A model generated the notes under the pieces. That model was given only the letters and a program-made list of their open reading frames with translations. It had not been told where the DNA came from and searched no databases. A stretch of 64,000 nucleotides of DNA from Roseburia sp. (GTDB lineage Bacteria > Bacillota > Clostridia > Oscillospirales > Ruminococcaceae): the NCBI GenBank assembly GCA_023666265.1, contig JAMPCH010000005.1:1-64000 (forward strand). Direction: 5' to 3'. This document shows, in pieces, positions 24,420 through 32,672 of the stretch (positions are counted from its first letter, which is position 1; each line of letters opens with the position of its first letter). The position numbers and the translations under genes were made by a program.

Positions 24420-25546
24420 TGGACTTAGATCTGATCCGCGCGGAGATCGACGAGATCGACGAGGAGCTTCTCCGCCTTTTTGAGAAGCGCTCGGAGCTGG
24501 TCTGTCGCGTGGCGAAATATAAAAAGGAAAACAATATGGCGGTCTTTCAGGGCGATCGGGAGAAATATATCCTCGATAAAGCCGCCGCCGCCGTCTCCGA
24601 CGAGATGAAAAACGGGGTAAGGCTTCTTTTTACGACCCTGATGGATATTTCAAAATGTCGCCAACAACAGCTTTTGACCGAGCCGCGCCCGTTTAAGGCG
24701 TATTCGCCGGGGAAAAAGAAGCCGATCGCCGCGACGGTCACGCGCGGGAGCTATTCCGCCGAGGCGTGTAACCGCTTTTTTGACGGGAATTGCGACATTC
24801 GCTACTTCCGTAACTTTGACGAGGTCTTTTCGGCGGTGGAGGCGGGCGAGGTCGACTACGGCGTCCTCCCGATCGAAAATTCGACGGCGGGGAACGTCAG
24901 TACGACCTATGACCTTATGGGGAAGCACCGCTTTTATATCTCAAAAACGGTCAAGATCCAGATCGACCATATCCTCGCCGCGCGGGCGGGGACGGCGCTC
25001 GCGGACGTAAAAACGGTCTATTCCCACGAAATGGCGCTCCGCCAGTGCGCGACGTTTTTAGAGGGCTTCCCCGCCGACGCGATCCCGATGAGCTCGACCG
25101 CCGAGGCGGCGAAATACGCCTCTTACGCCGACGAGCCTTGCGCCGCGATCTGTTCCGCGCCCTGCGCCGCGCTCTACGGCTTAACGCCGCTCGCCGAGGG
25201 GATCTCGGATATCGGCGATAACTATACGCGCTTTATCCTGATCTCTAATCGGCTCGAGATCCCCGACGACGCGTCGGTCGTCTCGCTCTCGCTCACCGTC
25301 CCTCATACGCCGGGAAGTCTCTATCGCCTCCTGACGCGGTTCGCCTTTTGTGGCTTAAACCTTTCGCGGATCGAGAGTAAGCCCGTCCCGCCCGACCTCT
25401 CGGAGCTAAAGGACGACGCCTTTGACTTTATCTTTTATCTCGATTTTATCGGGAATATCAAAAGCCCCGAGGTCGTTAAGCTCTTAAATAACCTCGAGGA
25501 CGAAATGAAATATTACCGCTTCCTCGGAAACTACGCGGAGAAATAA
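24419..25546 (+). CDS. pheA: Bifunctional chorismate mutase / prephenate dehydratase (P-protein)
   Basis: 375 aa, cytosolic, phenylalanine synthesis. Residues 1-85 form an AroQ chorismate mutase (DLIRAEIDEIDEELLRLFEKR, later QGDREKYIL). Residues about 100-285 are prephenate dehydratase, with TRGSYSAEA, LPIENSTAGNVSTTYDLM and YTRFILIS. A C-terminal ACT domain (GSLYRLLTRFAFCGLNLSRI, ESKP) should bind Phe for feedback control. ATG overlaps the upstream pseudokinase stop as TAATG, so translation is coupled, an odd pairing. The stop is followed by the TTTATTTTTTAGGG repeat motif. Confidence 0.95.
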   Translation: MDLDLIRAEIDEIDEELLRLFEKRSELVCRVAKYKKENNMAVFQGDREKYILDKAAAAVSDEMKNGVRLLFTTLMDISKCRQQQLLTEPRPFKAYSPGKKKPIAATVTRGSYSAEACNRFFDGNCDIRYFRNFDEVFSAVEAGEVDYGVLPIENSTAGNVSTTYDLMGKHRFYISKTVKIQIDHILAARAGTALADVKTVYSHEMALRQCATFLEGFPADAIPMSSTAEAAKYASYADEPCAAICSAPCAALYGLTPLAEGISDIGDNYTRFILISNRLEIPDDASVVSLSLTVPHTPGSLYRLLTRFAFCGLNLSRIESKPVPPDLSELKDDAFDFIFYLDFIGNIKSPEVVKLLNNLEDEMKYYRFLGNYAEK

Positions 25547-25575
25547 AATTTTGGTTTTGTTTATTTTTTAGGGAA
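25546..25575 (+). repeat. Stop-adjacent motif B copy (pheA)
   Basis: Right after the pheA stop: GTTTATTTTTTAGGGAAGG. The same string, often continuing as ACTGC, follows the stops of leuS, the 45448 gene, thrS and, degenerate, the 27391 gene. Confidence 0.7.
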
Positions 25576-25620
25576 GGCGTGCGCTTTTACGTGCTTGATC
25601 TTAACGGGAGGGAAATATCT

Positions 25621-26997
25621 ATGACGAAAAAATTTTTGAGACGCTTCCTTTGCGCGGCGTTATCCGCCGCGACGGTCTTTTTGGCGGGAACTTCGACTTC
25701 CGCGGACGAAAGGCTCGAAAAAAAGACGATCGTCGAGGAGCGGGTCGCCGCCGAGGGCGTGTATAAAAATTGGGACGGGGTCTCTAACGTCGCCCAGTTT
25801 CTCGGCGCGAACGGGGAATTTTGCTTCGCCTATGACGGAGAGGAATACGTCACCGTCGTGAGGACGCGCGAGGGCTCGACCTTAAAGAAAAAGATCAAGC
25901 TCAAAAAGCCGTATCCCCTCTTTGGGACGGTGACCGCCGACGCGGAGGGGAATTATTACCTCGTGACCGGGCGGGTCAACGAGACGGACGACACGAGCGT
26001 CAACACCGTCTTTATCAGTAAATTCAACAAAAACGGGAAGCTCATCAAGACGGTCGGCGATAACGGGAGTTCCTCGCTCGCGTATTATTATTCAAACGAT
26101 TATCGGACGAAGATCCCCTTTGATGGCGGCTGTTGCGCTGCGGCGATCAACGGAGATCTCCTCACCGTCAATTACGCGCGGGAGATGTACAGCGGTCATC
26201 AGAGCAATTCGGTCTTTACCGTAAGGATCGACACGATGAAGGCGGTCGACCTCGGCGTTTGGTATAATTCCCATTCCTTCGCCCAGCGGGCGATCCCGTT
26301 CGGCGACGGCTTTGTTTACGTGAGCGAAGGAGACGGATATGACCGCGCGTTTACGACGTGGGCGGTCCATACCAAGAATAACGCCGCGACCTCGACGAAC
26401 GAAGGGAATATTTTTCACTTTTGGGTCGAGAAGGGTACGTTTGACCGATGGGATATGTTCACCTTAAACGATAACTTCGCCCATATGGGCGGGTTAGCCG
26501 CCGTCGGGGATAAGGTAGCCCTCGTCGCGACCTCCGCCAAGTCGATGAACAAAAACGCCGAGGACGAGAACGAACAGCTCTTTATCCAAATTTTTGACCC
26601 GTTTAAAGACCTCTCTAAAAGCGGCGCATATGTCACGGAGGGGAAGCGCTCGGGGAAATCGGGCAAAAACGGCGACGAATCCGCCACCGACTACGGCGTA
26701 AAATGGCTCACGAATTATAAGGATCAGACGATCGCGAACCCCCAGGTCGTCGCGACCGACGACGGGAAGATCGTCGTTTTATACGAAAAAACGGAATCGT
26801 ATGAATACAAGGGCGTTTATTATATCGTCCTCAACGAGAAGGGGAAGGTGATCCAAAAGGCGAAGCGCTTCTCCGCCGACGCGCGGCTCAATCCCTGTGT
26901 GATGCCGGTCTATTCGGCGAAGGACGGGATCTGTTGGGCGGCGAACGCCAAGAGCGACACCGATCATATCTATGTCTATCGGTTGAAGTTGGATTAA
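25621..26997 (+). CDS. Secreted protein of unknown function
   Basis: 458 aa with a clear signal peptide (MTKKFLRRFLCAALSAATVFLAG, cleavage near TSTSA). The mature part has repeated beta-rich stretches (GTVTADAEGNYYLVTGR, AAVGDKVALVATSAKS, VVATDDGKIVVLYEK), suggesting a beta-propeller-like fold. No lipobox, anchor or catalytic motif. ATG 25621 follows GGGAGGGAAA. Expressed alone or from the pheA operon. Convergent with the candidate small RNA, with which it shares a terminator. Confidence 0.75.
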   Translation: MTKKFLRRFLCAALSAATVFLAGTSTSADERLEKKTIVEERVAAEGVYKNWDGVSNVAQFLGANGEFCFAYDGEEYVTVVRTREGSTLKKKIKLKKPYPLFGTVTADAEGNYYLVTGRVNETDDTSVNTVFISKFNKNGKLIKTVGDNGSSSLAYYYSNDYRTKIPFDGGCCAAAINGDLLTVNYAREMYSGHQSNSVFTVRIDTMKAVDLGVWYNSHSFAQRAIPFGDGFVYVSEGDGYDRAFTTWAVHTKNNAATSTNEGNIFHFWVEKGTFDRWDMFTLNDNFAHMGGLAAVGDKVALVATSAKSMNKNAEDENEQLFIQIFDPFKDLSKSGAYVTEGKRSGKSGKNGDESATDYGVKWLTNYKDQTIANPQVVATDDGKIVVLYEKTESYEYKGVYYIVLNEKGKVIQKAKRFSADARLNPCVMPVYSAKDGICWAANAKSDTDHIYVYRLKLD

Positions 26998-27004
26998 ACC
27001 CGAA

Positions 27005-27207
27005 AAAGCATACAAACGCCCGCCCCGAAAAACGGGGCGGGCGTTCTCGATAAACGGCTGTTTGACAGGCGTACAAATGCTCCTGCGTCTCTCGGGTCTC
27101 CCCCGAACGTCTCGGGCTTCCCCTCGACAGTCCCGGTTTCCCCTGTCAGTACCGGCGGCGTGTGGACTGTACGAAATCCTCCACCTCAAACAACCATATC
27201 TTATTGT
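27005..27207 (-). ncRNA. Candidate stand-alone GGA-rich small RNA
   Basis: A consensus promoter on the minus strand (27214-27242) has no convincing gene behind it. The transcript would run about 200 nt to the strong terminator at 27015-27045. Within it, three consecutive units of about 20 nt (27090-27149) read on the minus strand as GGGGAAACC, GGGGAAGCCC and GGGGGAGACCC, each able to form a mini-hairpin with GGA in the loop. About seven GGA motifs are present, including GUGGAGGAUU and GCAGGAGC. A GUGGA/UCCAC stem lies near the 5' end. An open frame here from a TTG looks Arg-rich and non-protein-like. Not a family I recognise. Confidence 0.55.
27015..27045. terminator. Bidirectional terminator
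   Basis: Perfect 13-bp stem AACGCCCGCCCCG / CGGGGCGGGCGTT around an A5 loop. On the minus strand it is followed by TGTATGCTTTTT. Confidence 0.85.
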
Positions 27208-27213
27208 AATTAC

Positions 27214-27242
27214 AGTATAACACGTTTATTCCGATTTGTCAA
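27214..27242 (-). promoter_or_regulatory. Promoter of the candidate small RNA
   Basis: Minus strand TTGACA (complement of 27237-27242), 17 bp, TATACT (complement of 27214-27219). It points away from the 27391 gene, so it cannot serve that gene. Confidence 0.85.
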
Positions 27243-27295
27243 AGGCTTTCGCCCGCTTTTCGTATAAAATTCCCGTAAAAAAAGTGAAAAAGGTC

Positions 27296-27324
27296 TTGTT
27301 TTTTTCCGGGAATTATTGTATAAT
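27296..27324 (+). promoter_or_regulatory. Promoter of the biotin carboxyltransferase operon
   Basis: TTGTTT (27296-27301), 17 bp, TATAAT (27319-27324). Leader about 60 nt. Confidence 0.8.
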
Positions 27325-27390
27325 GTAAGATGGTATAATTTCGAGCGGGGATAAAAGAGAACGCCCGCCCGTTAAAGGAGGATATACGAA

Positions 27391-28767
27391 GTGGCAAAAA
27401 AGACATTGAGCGAGATGGAGCTTTCGCTCACGGACAGTAAGGCGAGAGGGCGGCTCGCCGCCCTCTTTGACGAAGACAGCTTCGTCGAGACGGGGAAGTT
27501 TATCTCCGCCGAGGGCGAGGTCGCGAGCGTCGTGACCGGCTACGGGCTGATCGACGGAGCGCCCGCCTACGCGTTTTCACAGGATATTTCGATACGCGGC
27601 GGGGCGGTGGATAAGACCGCCGCGATGAAGCTGAGTAAGCTTTATGACCTCGCGGTCAAAAACGGCGCGCCCGTCGTCGGGATCTATGACAGTAAGGGCG
27701 GCGACGTCTCGGATAACGCCGCGCTCTTAAAGGCTTACGCCGAGATCGCGGACGCGAGCGCCCGCCTCTCGGGCGTCGTCCCTCAGATCGCGCTCGTCGC
27801 GGGGCTTTGCGCGGGGACGGCGGCGATGACCGCCTGTATGGCGGACTTTGTCGTTATGACCGAGGAGACGGAGTTTTTTATGACCCCGCCCTTCGTCGCC
27901 GAGGACGGCGGCTTAAACGGCGCGGGGACGGCGAAAAACGCCGCCCTGTCGGGGACGGCGGCGATCGTCGCCAAGGATGAGAAGGCGGCGATCGCCGAGG
28001 TAAAAAAGCTCGTCCGTATCCTCCCCTCGAATAATCTCGAGCTCTCGGGGAACGACTTTTACGCCGAGAACGACGCCGAGATCACCGACGCGCTCTCGGG
28101 CGCTCCGCTCGTGGCGGCGCTCGCCGATAAAGAGAGCTTGACCGAGCTTTACGCCGACTTCGGCGCGGCGGCTTATACCGCGCTCGGTAGCTTAAGCTGG
28201 CGGACGGTCGGCTTTATCGCGACCGATAAAAACGGCGAAAAGCTCACCCCCGAGGATAACGCCAAGATCGCGCGGTTTCTGTCCTTCTGCGACGCCTTCT
28301 CGATCCCGGTCGTGACCGTCCTTAACAGCGAGGGCTTTAGTGGCGGGGCGGCGAAGGAGCTGAGCGGCTCGATCCGCGACGCGGCGAAGCTCGCCCAGCT
28401 CTACGCGAGCGCGACGACCCCAAAGGTCACGCTCATCACCGCTAAGGCTTATGGGACGGCGTACTGCGCGATCGCGCCCGCGAGCGACTTTGTGATCGCG
28501 TATGAGGACGCGGTGATCTCGGCGGTCGCGCCCAAAACGGCGGTCGTCTTTTTAAAGGGAGACGAGCTCAACGGCTCTAACGAGGCGGCACTCACCGCCG
28601 AATACGCCGAGAACGAGGCTTCCGCCTTCGCGCTGATAAAAAAAGGCGGCGTAGACCGCGCGATCGAGGCGTATGAGGCGCGGGACGCGATCCTCTCCGC
28701 CGTCGAAATGCTGAGCGGGAAGCGCGTCGATTCGCCCAAGAGAAAGCATATCAATTTCGTTTATTAA
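27391..28767 (+). CDS. Acyl-CoA carboxyltransferase subunit (MmdA / transcarboxylase 12S-like)
   Basis: 458 aa from GTG with AAAGGAGG upstream. Crotonase-superfamily carboxyltransferase pair: N-half with YGLIDGAPAYAFSQDISIRGG, GIYDSKGGDVSD and LVAGLCAGTAAM; C-half with VVTVLNSEGFSGGAAKE and ITAKAYGTAYCAIAP. These match the methylmalonyl-CoA decarboxylase alpha / transcarboxylase 12S family, but it is about 50 residues shorter than usual and diverged. It should move CO2 between biotin and an acyl-CoA. With the next two genes it forms a three-subunit set. Acyl-CoA substrate not certain. Confidence 0.85.
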   Translation: MAKKTLSEMELSLTDSKARGRLAALFDEDSFVETGKFISAEGEVASVVTGYGLIDGAPAYAFSQDISIRGGAVDKTAAMKLSKLYDLAVKNGAPVVGIYDSKGGDVSDNAALLKAYAEIADASARLSGVVPQIALVAGLCAGTAAMTACMADFVVMTEETEFFMTPPFVAEDGGLNGAGTAKNAALSGTAAIVAKDEKAAIAEVKKLVRILPSNNLELSGNDFYAENDAEITDALSGAPLVAALADKESLTELYADFGAAAYTALGSLSWRTVGFIATDKNGEKLTPEDNAKIARFLSFCDAFSIPVVTVLNSEGFSGGAAKELSGSIRDAAKLAQLYASATTPKVTLITAKAYGTAYCAIAPASDFVIAYEDAVISAVAPKTAVVFLKGDELNGSNEAALTAEYAENEASAFALIKKGGVDRAIEAYEARDAILSAVEMLSGKRVDSPKRKHINFVY

Positions 28768-28772
28768 ATTAT

Positions 28773-28870
28773 TTTACCCTTTAGGGCAGGACTGCCGCTC
28801 TCGCAAGCGATCATAAAGCGAGGAAGGACGATCTTCCGGCTCGACCCGACGGGGAGAGACTCCTGCCATA
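28773..28870. repeat. Spacer hairpin related to motif B
   Basis: CCCTTTAGGGCAGGACTGCC after the stop codon, paired at its far end by CTCCTGCC (GGCAGGA/TCCTGCC closing stem) around a GGAAG/CTTCC hairpin. Ends in a CATAAAAAATC tract before the next ribosome-binding site. Confidence 0.55.
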
Positions 28871-28911
28871 AAAAATCAAAAAGAATTTTATCGAAAGGAA
28901 GGAACACGGCG

Positions 28912-29274
28912 ATGAAAAGATATAACATCACGGTAAACGGAACGGCATACGACGTCACGGTCGAGGAGACGGAGGGCGGCGCGCCCGTACAAGCCTCCGC
29001 CCCCGCGCCCAAAGCGGCGAGACCGGCGGCGAAGCCCGCGCCCTCGGGCGCGGTCGGCGGCGTAAGGATCGAGGCGCCGATGCCCGGGACGGTCATGGAC
29101 GTTAAGCTAAAGGTCGGCGATAAGGTCTCTAACGGTACGCCGATCGTCATCATCGAGGCGATGAAAATGGAGAACGAGATCCCCGCGACCTGTGAGGGAA
29201 CGATCGCCTCGATCAACGTCGCGAAGGGTGATTCCGTCAGCACCGGGACGCTGATCGCGACGATCAACGCGTAA
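28912..29274 (+). CDS. Biotin carboxyl carrier protein (1.3S-like)
   Basis: 120 aa. N-terminal short beta segment MKRYNITVNGTAYDVTVEE, a flexible Ala/Pro linker (about 28-48), then a biotinyl domain with the biotin site IEAMKMENEI (Lys85). Length and layout match the 1.3S subunit of transcarboxylase and the gamma/delta carriers of decarboxylases. Carries carboxyl groups between the gene products on either side. AAAGGAAGGAA upstream of ATG; 19 bp to the next gene. Confidence 0.95.
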   Translation: MKRYNITVNGTAYDVTVEETEGGAPVQASAPAPKAARPAAKPAPSGAVGGVRIEAPMPGTVMDVKLKVGDKVSNGTPIVIIEAMKMENEIPATCEGTIASINVAKGDSVSTGTLIATINA

Positions 29275-29293
29275 GAAAGGACGGTTTTAAACA

Positions 29294-30691
29294 ATGGCTA
29301 AGGTTAAAATCACCGAGACCGTTCTCCGCGACGCTCACCAGTCCTTGATCGCGACGCGTATGAGAATGGACGAAATGCGCCCGATCTTAAGCACGATCGA
29401 TAAGGTCGGCTTTTACTCGGCGGAATGTTGGGGCGGCGCGACGTTCGACGCTTGTCTTCGCTTCCTCGACGAGGATCCTTGGGAGCGCCTTCGTATCCTG
29501 AAAAAGGAAATGCCGAACACAAAGCTCCAAATGCTCTTTCGCGGACAGAATATGCTCGGCTATCGCCACTACGCCGATGACGTGCTTGAATACTTCGTTC
29601 AGAAGTCGGTCGCCAACGGGATCGACATTATCCGTATCTTTGACGCGCTCAACGACATAAGAAACCTCAAAACGGCGGTAAAAGCGGCGAAAAAAGAGGG
29701 CGCGCATACTCAGATCGCGATCTCTTATACCCTCGGCGAAATCTTTACCACCGAATACTTCGTCAACTACGCGAAGCAGATCGAGGAGGCGGGCGCGGAT
29801 TCGATCTGTATCAAGGATATGGCGGCGCTCCTCACGCCCTACGCGACGGCGGAGCTTGTCCGCGCGCTGAAGGCGGCAGTCAAGATCCCGATCCAGCTCC
29901 ATACCCACTATACCTCGGGCTTAGCCTCAATGTGTCTCTTAAAGGGGATCGAGGCGGGTGTCGACGGGATCGATACGGCGATGTCGCCGCTCGCGCTCGG
30001 GACGTCTCACGCGCCGACCGAATCCATGGTCGCGGCGTTACAGGGGACGGAGTATGACACGGGTCTCGACCTAAAGCTCCTCACCGAAATTCGCGACTAT
30101 TTTATGGGCTTACGTAAAAAATATATCGACAGCGGCTTACTCGACCCGAAGATGCTCGCGGTCGACGCGAACGCGCTCATCTATCAAGTCCCCGGCGGTA
30201 TGCTCTCGAACCTCCTCTCTCAGCTTAAACAGGCGGGGAAGTCGGATCAGTTCGAGGAGGTCCTTCGCGAGGTTCCGCGCGTGAGAGCGGACGCGGGCTT
30301 CCCGCCGCTCGTAACGCCGACCTCCCAGATCGTCGGGACACAGGCGGTATTCAACGTCATTCTCGGCGAGCGGTATAAGACCGTCACGAAGGAGTTTAAG
30401 GGGCTCGTCAAGGGCGAATACGGGAAGACCCCCGCCCCGATCGATCCCGCCTTCCGCGCGAAGATCTTACGCGACGAGAAGCCGATCGACTGCCGCCCCG
30501 CCGACCTGATCGCGCCCGAACTCGAGAAGCTCAAAGCCGAGGCGGCGAAATGGACGGAACAAGACGAGGACGTATTAAGCTACGCCATGTTTGGTCAGGT
30601 CGCGGAGAAATTCTTTGAGAAGCGCCGCGACAAGAAAAACGGGATCGACAGCCTCCACGCCGATAAGGCGAATAAGGTGATGCCGGTCTGA
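29294..30691 (+). CDS. Pyruvate/oxaloacetate carboxyltransferase (5S / OadA-like)
   Basis: 465 aa. TIM-barrel carboxyltransferase: TVLRDAHQSLIATRMR near the start, FRGQNMLGYRHY, the carboxylated Lys in CIKDMAALLTP, and metal ligands in LHTHYTSGLAS, followed by the PYC_OADA part (AFGNVIL-type region NVILGERYK). It ends without a fused biotin domain, so it uses the separate carrier upstream. Last of the three-gene set; no membrane beta subunit follows, which favours a soluble transcarboxylase over a Na+-pumping decarboxylase. Confidence 0.93.
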   Translation: MAKVKITETVLRDAHQSLIATRMRMDEMRPILSTIDKVGFYSAECWGGATFDACLRFLDEDPWERLRILKKEMPNTKLQMLFRGQNMLGYRHYADDVLEYFVQKSVANGIDIIRIFDALNDIRNLKTAVKAAKKEGAHTQIAISYTLGEIFTTEYFVNYAKQIEEAGADSICIKDMAALLTPYATAELVRALKAAVKIPIQLHTHYTSGLASMCLLKGIEAGVDGIDTAMSPLALGTSHAPTESMVAALQGTEYDTGLDLKLLTEIRDYFMGLRKKYIDSGLLDPKMLAVDANALIYQVPGGMLSNLLSQLKQAGKSDQFEEVLREVPRVRADAGFPPLVTPTSQIVGTQAVFNVILGERYKTVTKEFKGLVKGEYGKTPAPIDPAFRAKILRDEKPIDCRPADLIAPELEKLKAEAAKWTEQDEDVLSYAMFGQVAEKFFEKRRDKKNGIDSLHADKANKVMPV

Positions 30692-30715
30692 GCGAATTTC
30701 CCCAAAAAAGAACGT

Positions 30716-30750
30716 CCGCCCCGATCGGGAAACCGCTCGGGGCGGTTCTC
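30716..30750 (+). terminator. Terminator after the transcarboxylase-like operon
   Basis: CCGCCCCGA / TCGGGGCGG stem with a GGAAACCGC-type loop; followed by TTCTC, a poor U run. Confidence 0.55.
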
Positions 30751-30772
30751 GGCTAAGTTACGGAGGCGGCTT

Positions 30773-31360
30773 ATGAAAAATTTCCCACGGCGTAAGCTTT
30801 TCGCGGGCTTCGGTTTTTTCGCGATCCTCCCGATCCTTCTCGCGCTCCTCTTTTTCCTTTTGGGAAGGGATCGGCTCGTCGAGACCCGCGAGGAGGGCGA
30901 CTTCGCCGATCACACGCTCTATCGTTGGGTGACCCATCGCTTTGAGAAGGGGGAGGAGCTTTCACTGAACGTCGGCGTCTCGAAATTGCCGCTCGGCGAG
31001 GGGCTGTATCAGCTCGCGATCGTCGTCAATGGGGCGGATGATCCCGATTACGGGATCGCGGCGCTGAACGCCACGCTCATCTCCCCGACGGAAACGGAGT
31101 TCTTGAACGCGCTCGTCGGGAAGGGCGACGGTCGGTACGATCTCCCGGCGCTTCGGTACGGCGAGCGGACGAAGATCCAATCCTTCGGCGGGGACTGCTA
31201 TCTCTATTATTCGGCGGTCGTCCGGGACGGCTCGTCCGAGGATATGACGTTAGAGCTTCGCTATCGGATCGAGGGGAAAAACCGCTTTATCCTCAACAAA
31301 TTTTACGGAAACGCCGTCTCGCTCACGATCGCTTTCCCCGAGGGGGAGAACCCTTCCTAA
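30773..31360 (+). CDS. Membrane-anchored hypothetical protein
   Basis: 195 aa with one N-terminal transmembrane helix (about 10-32, FGFFAILPILLALLFFLLG) and an outer domain of about 160 residues, beta-rich by pattern, without known motifs. Codons 22-33 contain CCTTTTGGGAAGG, the same string as the spacer motif seen elsewhere. GGAGG precedes ATG. The stop is followed 8 bp later by the duplicated leader element of the next gene. Confidence 0.7.
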   Translation: MKNFPRRKLFAGFGFFAILPILLALLFFLLGRDRLVETREEGDFADHTLYRWVTHRFEKGEELSLNVGVSKLPLGEGLYQLAIVVNGADDPDYGIAALNATLISPTETEFLNALVGKGDGRYDLPALRYGERTKIQSFGGDCYLYYSAVVRDGSSEDMTLELRYRIEGKNRFILNKFYGNAVSLTIAFPEGENPS

Positions 31361-31367
31361 AAGAAAG

Positions 31368-31453
31368 AAGTTTGAAAAATCAAAGATTTTTCAAACCCGT
31401 TGTTTGTGCCTCGGCAAATCCTCTCGGCACAAACTGCCTCCAGAGGAAAGGAA
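31368..31453 (+). repeat. Duplicated two-hairpin leader with RBS, copy L1
   Basis: Hairpin GTTTGAAAAATC (31370-31381) / GATTTTTCAAAC (31385-31396), second hairpin GTTTGTGCC (31402-31410) / GGCACAAAC (31426-31434), then CTGCCTCC and the ribosome-binding site GAGGAAAGGA. Almost identical to 42678-42764 on the other strand, including the RBS. Confidence 0.85.
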
Positions 31454-31469
31454 TAGTCATAAAAATAAA

Positions 31470-32189
31470 ATGTTTAACTTACGCTTAGCGGAACACGTTT
31501 TCCGCGTTCACAACCGATTCCCCTTTACCGAGCGGCTTTGCGCCGACTATCGGACGGACAAGCCTTTTGAGGCGGAAATTTTTGTCTCGGCGGAGGACGT
31601 CGTCCGCGAAAATATCTCACAGGACGAGAACGGCGGCGGGCGGTTCGCCGACGACTATCTCGAGAGCCTCGCCGTGTACCGTAAAATTTGCGAATTGCTC
31701 CTCGACCGCGATATTCTTCTTTTTCACGCGTCCGCGCTCGCGGTCGGAGGGCGGGCTTATCTTTTCGCCGCGCCGAGCGGGACGGGGAAGTCGACCCATA
31801 CCCGCCTTTGGCGCGAGCGCTATGGCGAGCGGGTCGTTATGATCAACGACGATAAGCCGCTCTTAAAGGTGACGGACAAAAACGTCACCGTCTACGGCTC
31901 GCCCTACGGCGGGAAGGACGGCATCCATACCAACACGAGCGCCGAGGTCGGCGGGATCGTCCTCCTTCACCAAAGTAAAACGAACACGATCGAGCCGATC
32001 GGGGGCGAGGAAGCCTATCCCGCCCTTTTAAACCAGACCTATCGGCGAACCGACCCCGACGGTATGGCGAAAACGCTCGATCTCGTCGATCGGCTCGCGC
32101 GGCTCCCGCTTTTTAGGATGGGGTGTAATATCTCGCCCGAGGCGGCTGAGGTCGCCTACGCCGCGCTCACGAAAGCGGGGAACGTATGA
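31470..32189 (+). CDS. HPr kinase-like P-loop protein
   Basis: 239 aa. The Walker A APSGTGKST (about residues 100-108) sits after ILLFHASALAVGGRAYLF, the usual context in HPr-kinase/PEPCK-like proteins. INDDKPLL and SPYGGKDGIHTNTSAEVGGIVLL continue the fold. Many such proteins are found near PqqD or signal-peptidase-like genes rather than acting on HPr. The next gene overlaps by 4 bp (ATGA). RBS-to-ATG spacing is long (about 17 nt) because the leader repeat supplies the RBS. Substrate unknown. Confidence 0.8.
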   Translation: MFNLRLAEHVFRVHNRFPFTERLCADYRTDKPFEAEIFVSAEDVVRENISQDENGGGRFADDYLESLAVYRKICELLLDRDILLFHASALAVGGRAYLFAAPSGTGKSTHTRLWRERYGERVVMINDDKPLLKVTDKNVTVYGSPYGGKDGIHTNTSAEVGGIVLLHQSKTNTIEPIGGEEAYPALLNQTYRRTDPDGMAKTLDLVDRLARLPLFRMGCNISPEAAEVAYAALTKAGNV

Positions 32190-32632
32190 AGACGAATGAA
32201 ACAAGTATCGCCGACGAGCTTAACGCGGGGCGCGCCGTCACGACCCCGACCCACGGGATCAGTATGAAGCCCCTCTTGACCGAGGGGAAGACCCTCGTCC
32301 TCGTCGAGCCGCTCGACCGCCCCTTAACGGTCGGCGAGCTCCCGATCTTTCTCCGCGAGGACGGGAAGTATGTGATCCATCGCGTGATCGGCGCGGACGC
32401 GGAGAATTATTATACGCGCGGGGATAACTGTCTGAATTATGAGACCGTCCCGAAGGGTCAAATGCTCGGGGTCGTGACCGAGATCTATCGGGGCGAAAAA
32501 ACGCTCCGCGTGACCGACCGCCGCTATCGGCTCTATGTCGCCGTGTGGCGGACGCTGACCCCGTTAAGACTGGGGTGGAAGCGGCTCAGGGTACGGCTCT
32601 CGCAGGCGAAAAAAAGGATATTGAAGAAATAA
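32186..32632 (+). CDS. S24/S26-like serine peptidase (signal-peptidase-like)
   Basis: 148 aa. TPTHGISMKPLL gives the nucleophile Ser26, and KYVIHRVIGADAENYYTRGDN gives the family block with His65 where bacterial signal peptidases have Lys, so it resembles the archaeal/ER-type (S26B) Ser-His form. It has no clear N-terminal transmembrane helix, unusual for a signal peptidase. Overlaps the HPrK-like gene, so the pair acts together; possibly a peptide-maturation or signalling module. Terminator follows. Confidence 0.8.
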   Translation: MKTNETSIADELNAGRAVTTPTHGISMKPLLTEGKTLVLVEPLDRPLTVGELPIFLREDGKYVIHRVIGADAENYYTRGDNCLNYETVPKGQMLGVVTEIYRGEKTLRVTDRRYRLYVAVWRTLTPLRLGWKRLRVRLSQAKKRILKK

Positions 32633-32637
32633 CGTCA

Positions 32638-32672
32638 CACGCCGAACGAGCGATCTCGTTCGGTGTGTTTGT
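32638..32672 (+). terminator. Terminator of the HPrK-like/peptidase pair
   Basis: CACACGCCGAACGAG / CTCGTTCGGTGTG stem (one bulge) followed by TTTGTTTG. Confidence 0.8.

Noticed and set aside
26779..27189. A 136-codon minus-strand gene behind the promoter at 27214
   Set aside because: Starts at TTG, is Arg-rich, crosses a strong terminator and overlaps the end of the secreted-protein gene; an untranslated RNA fits better.
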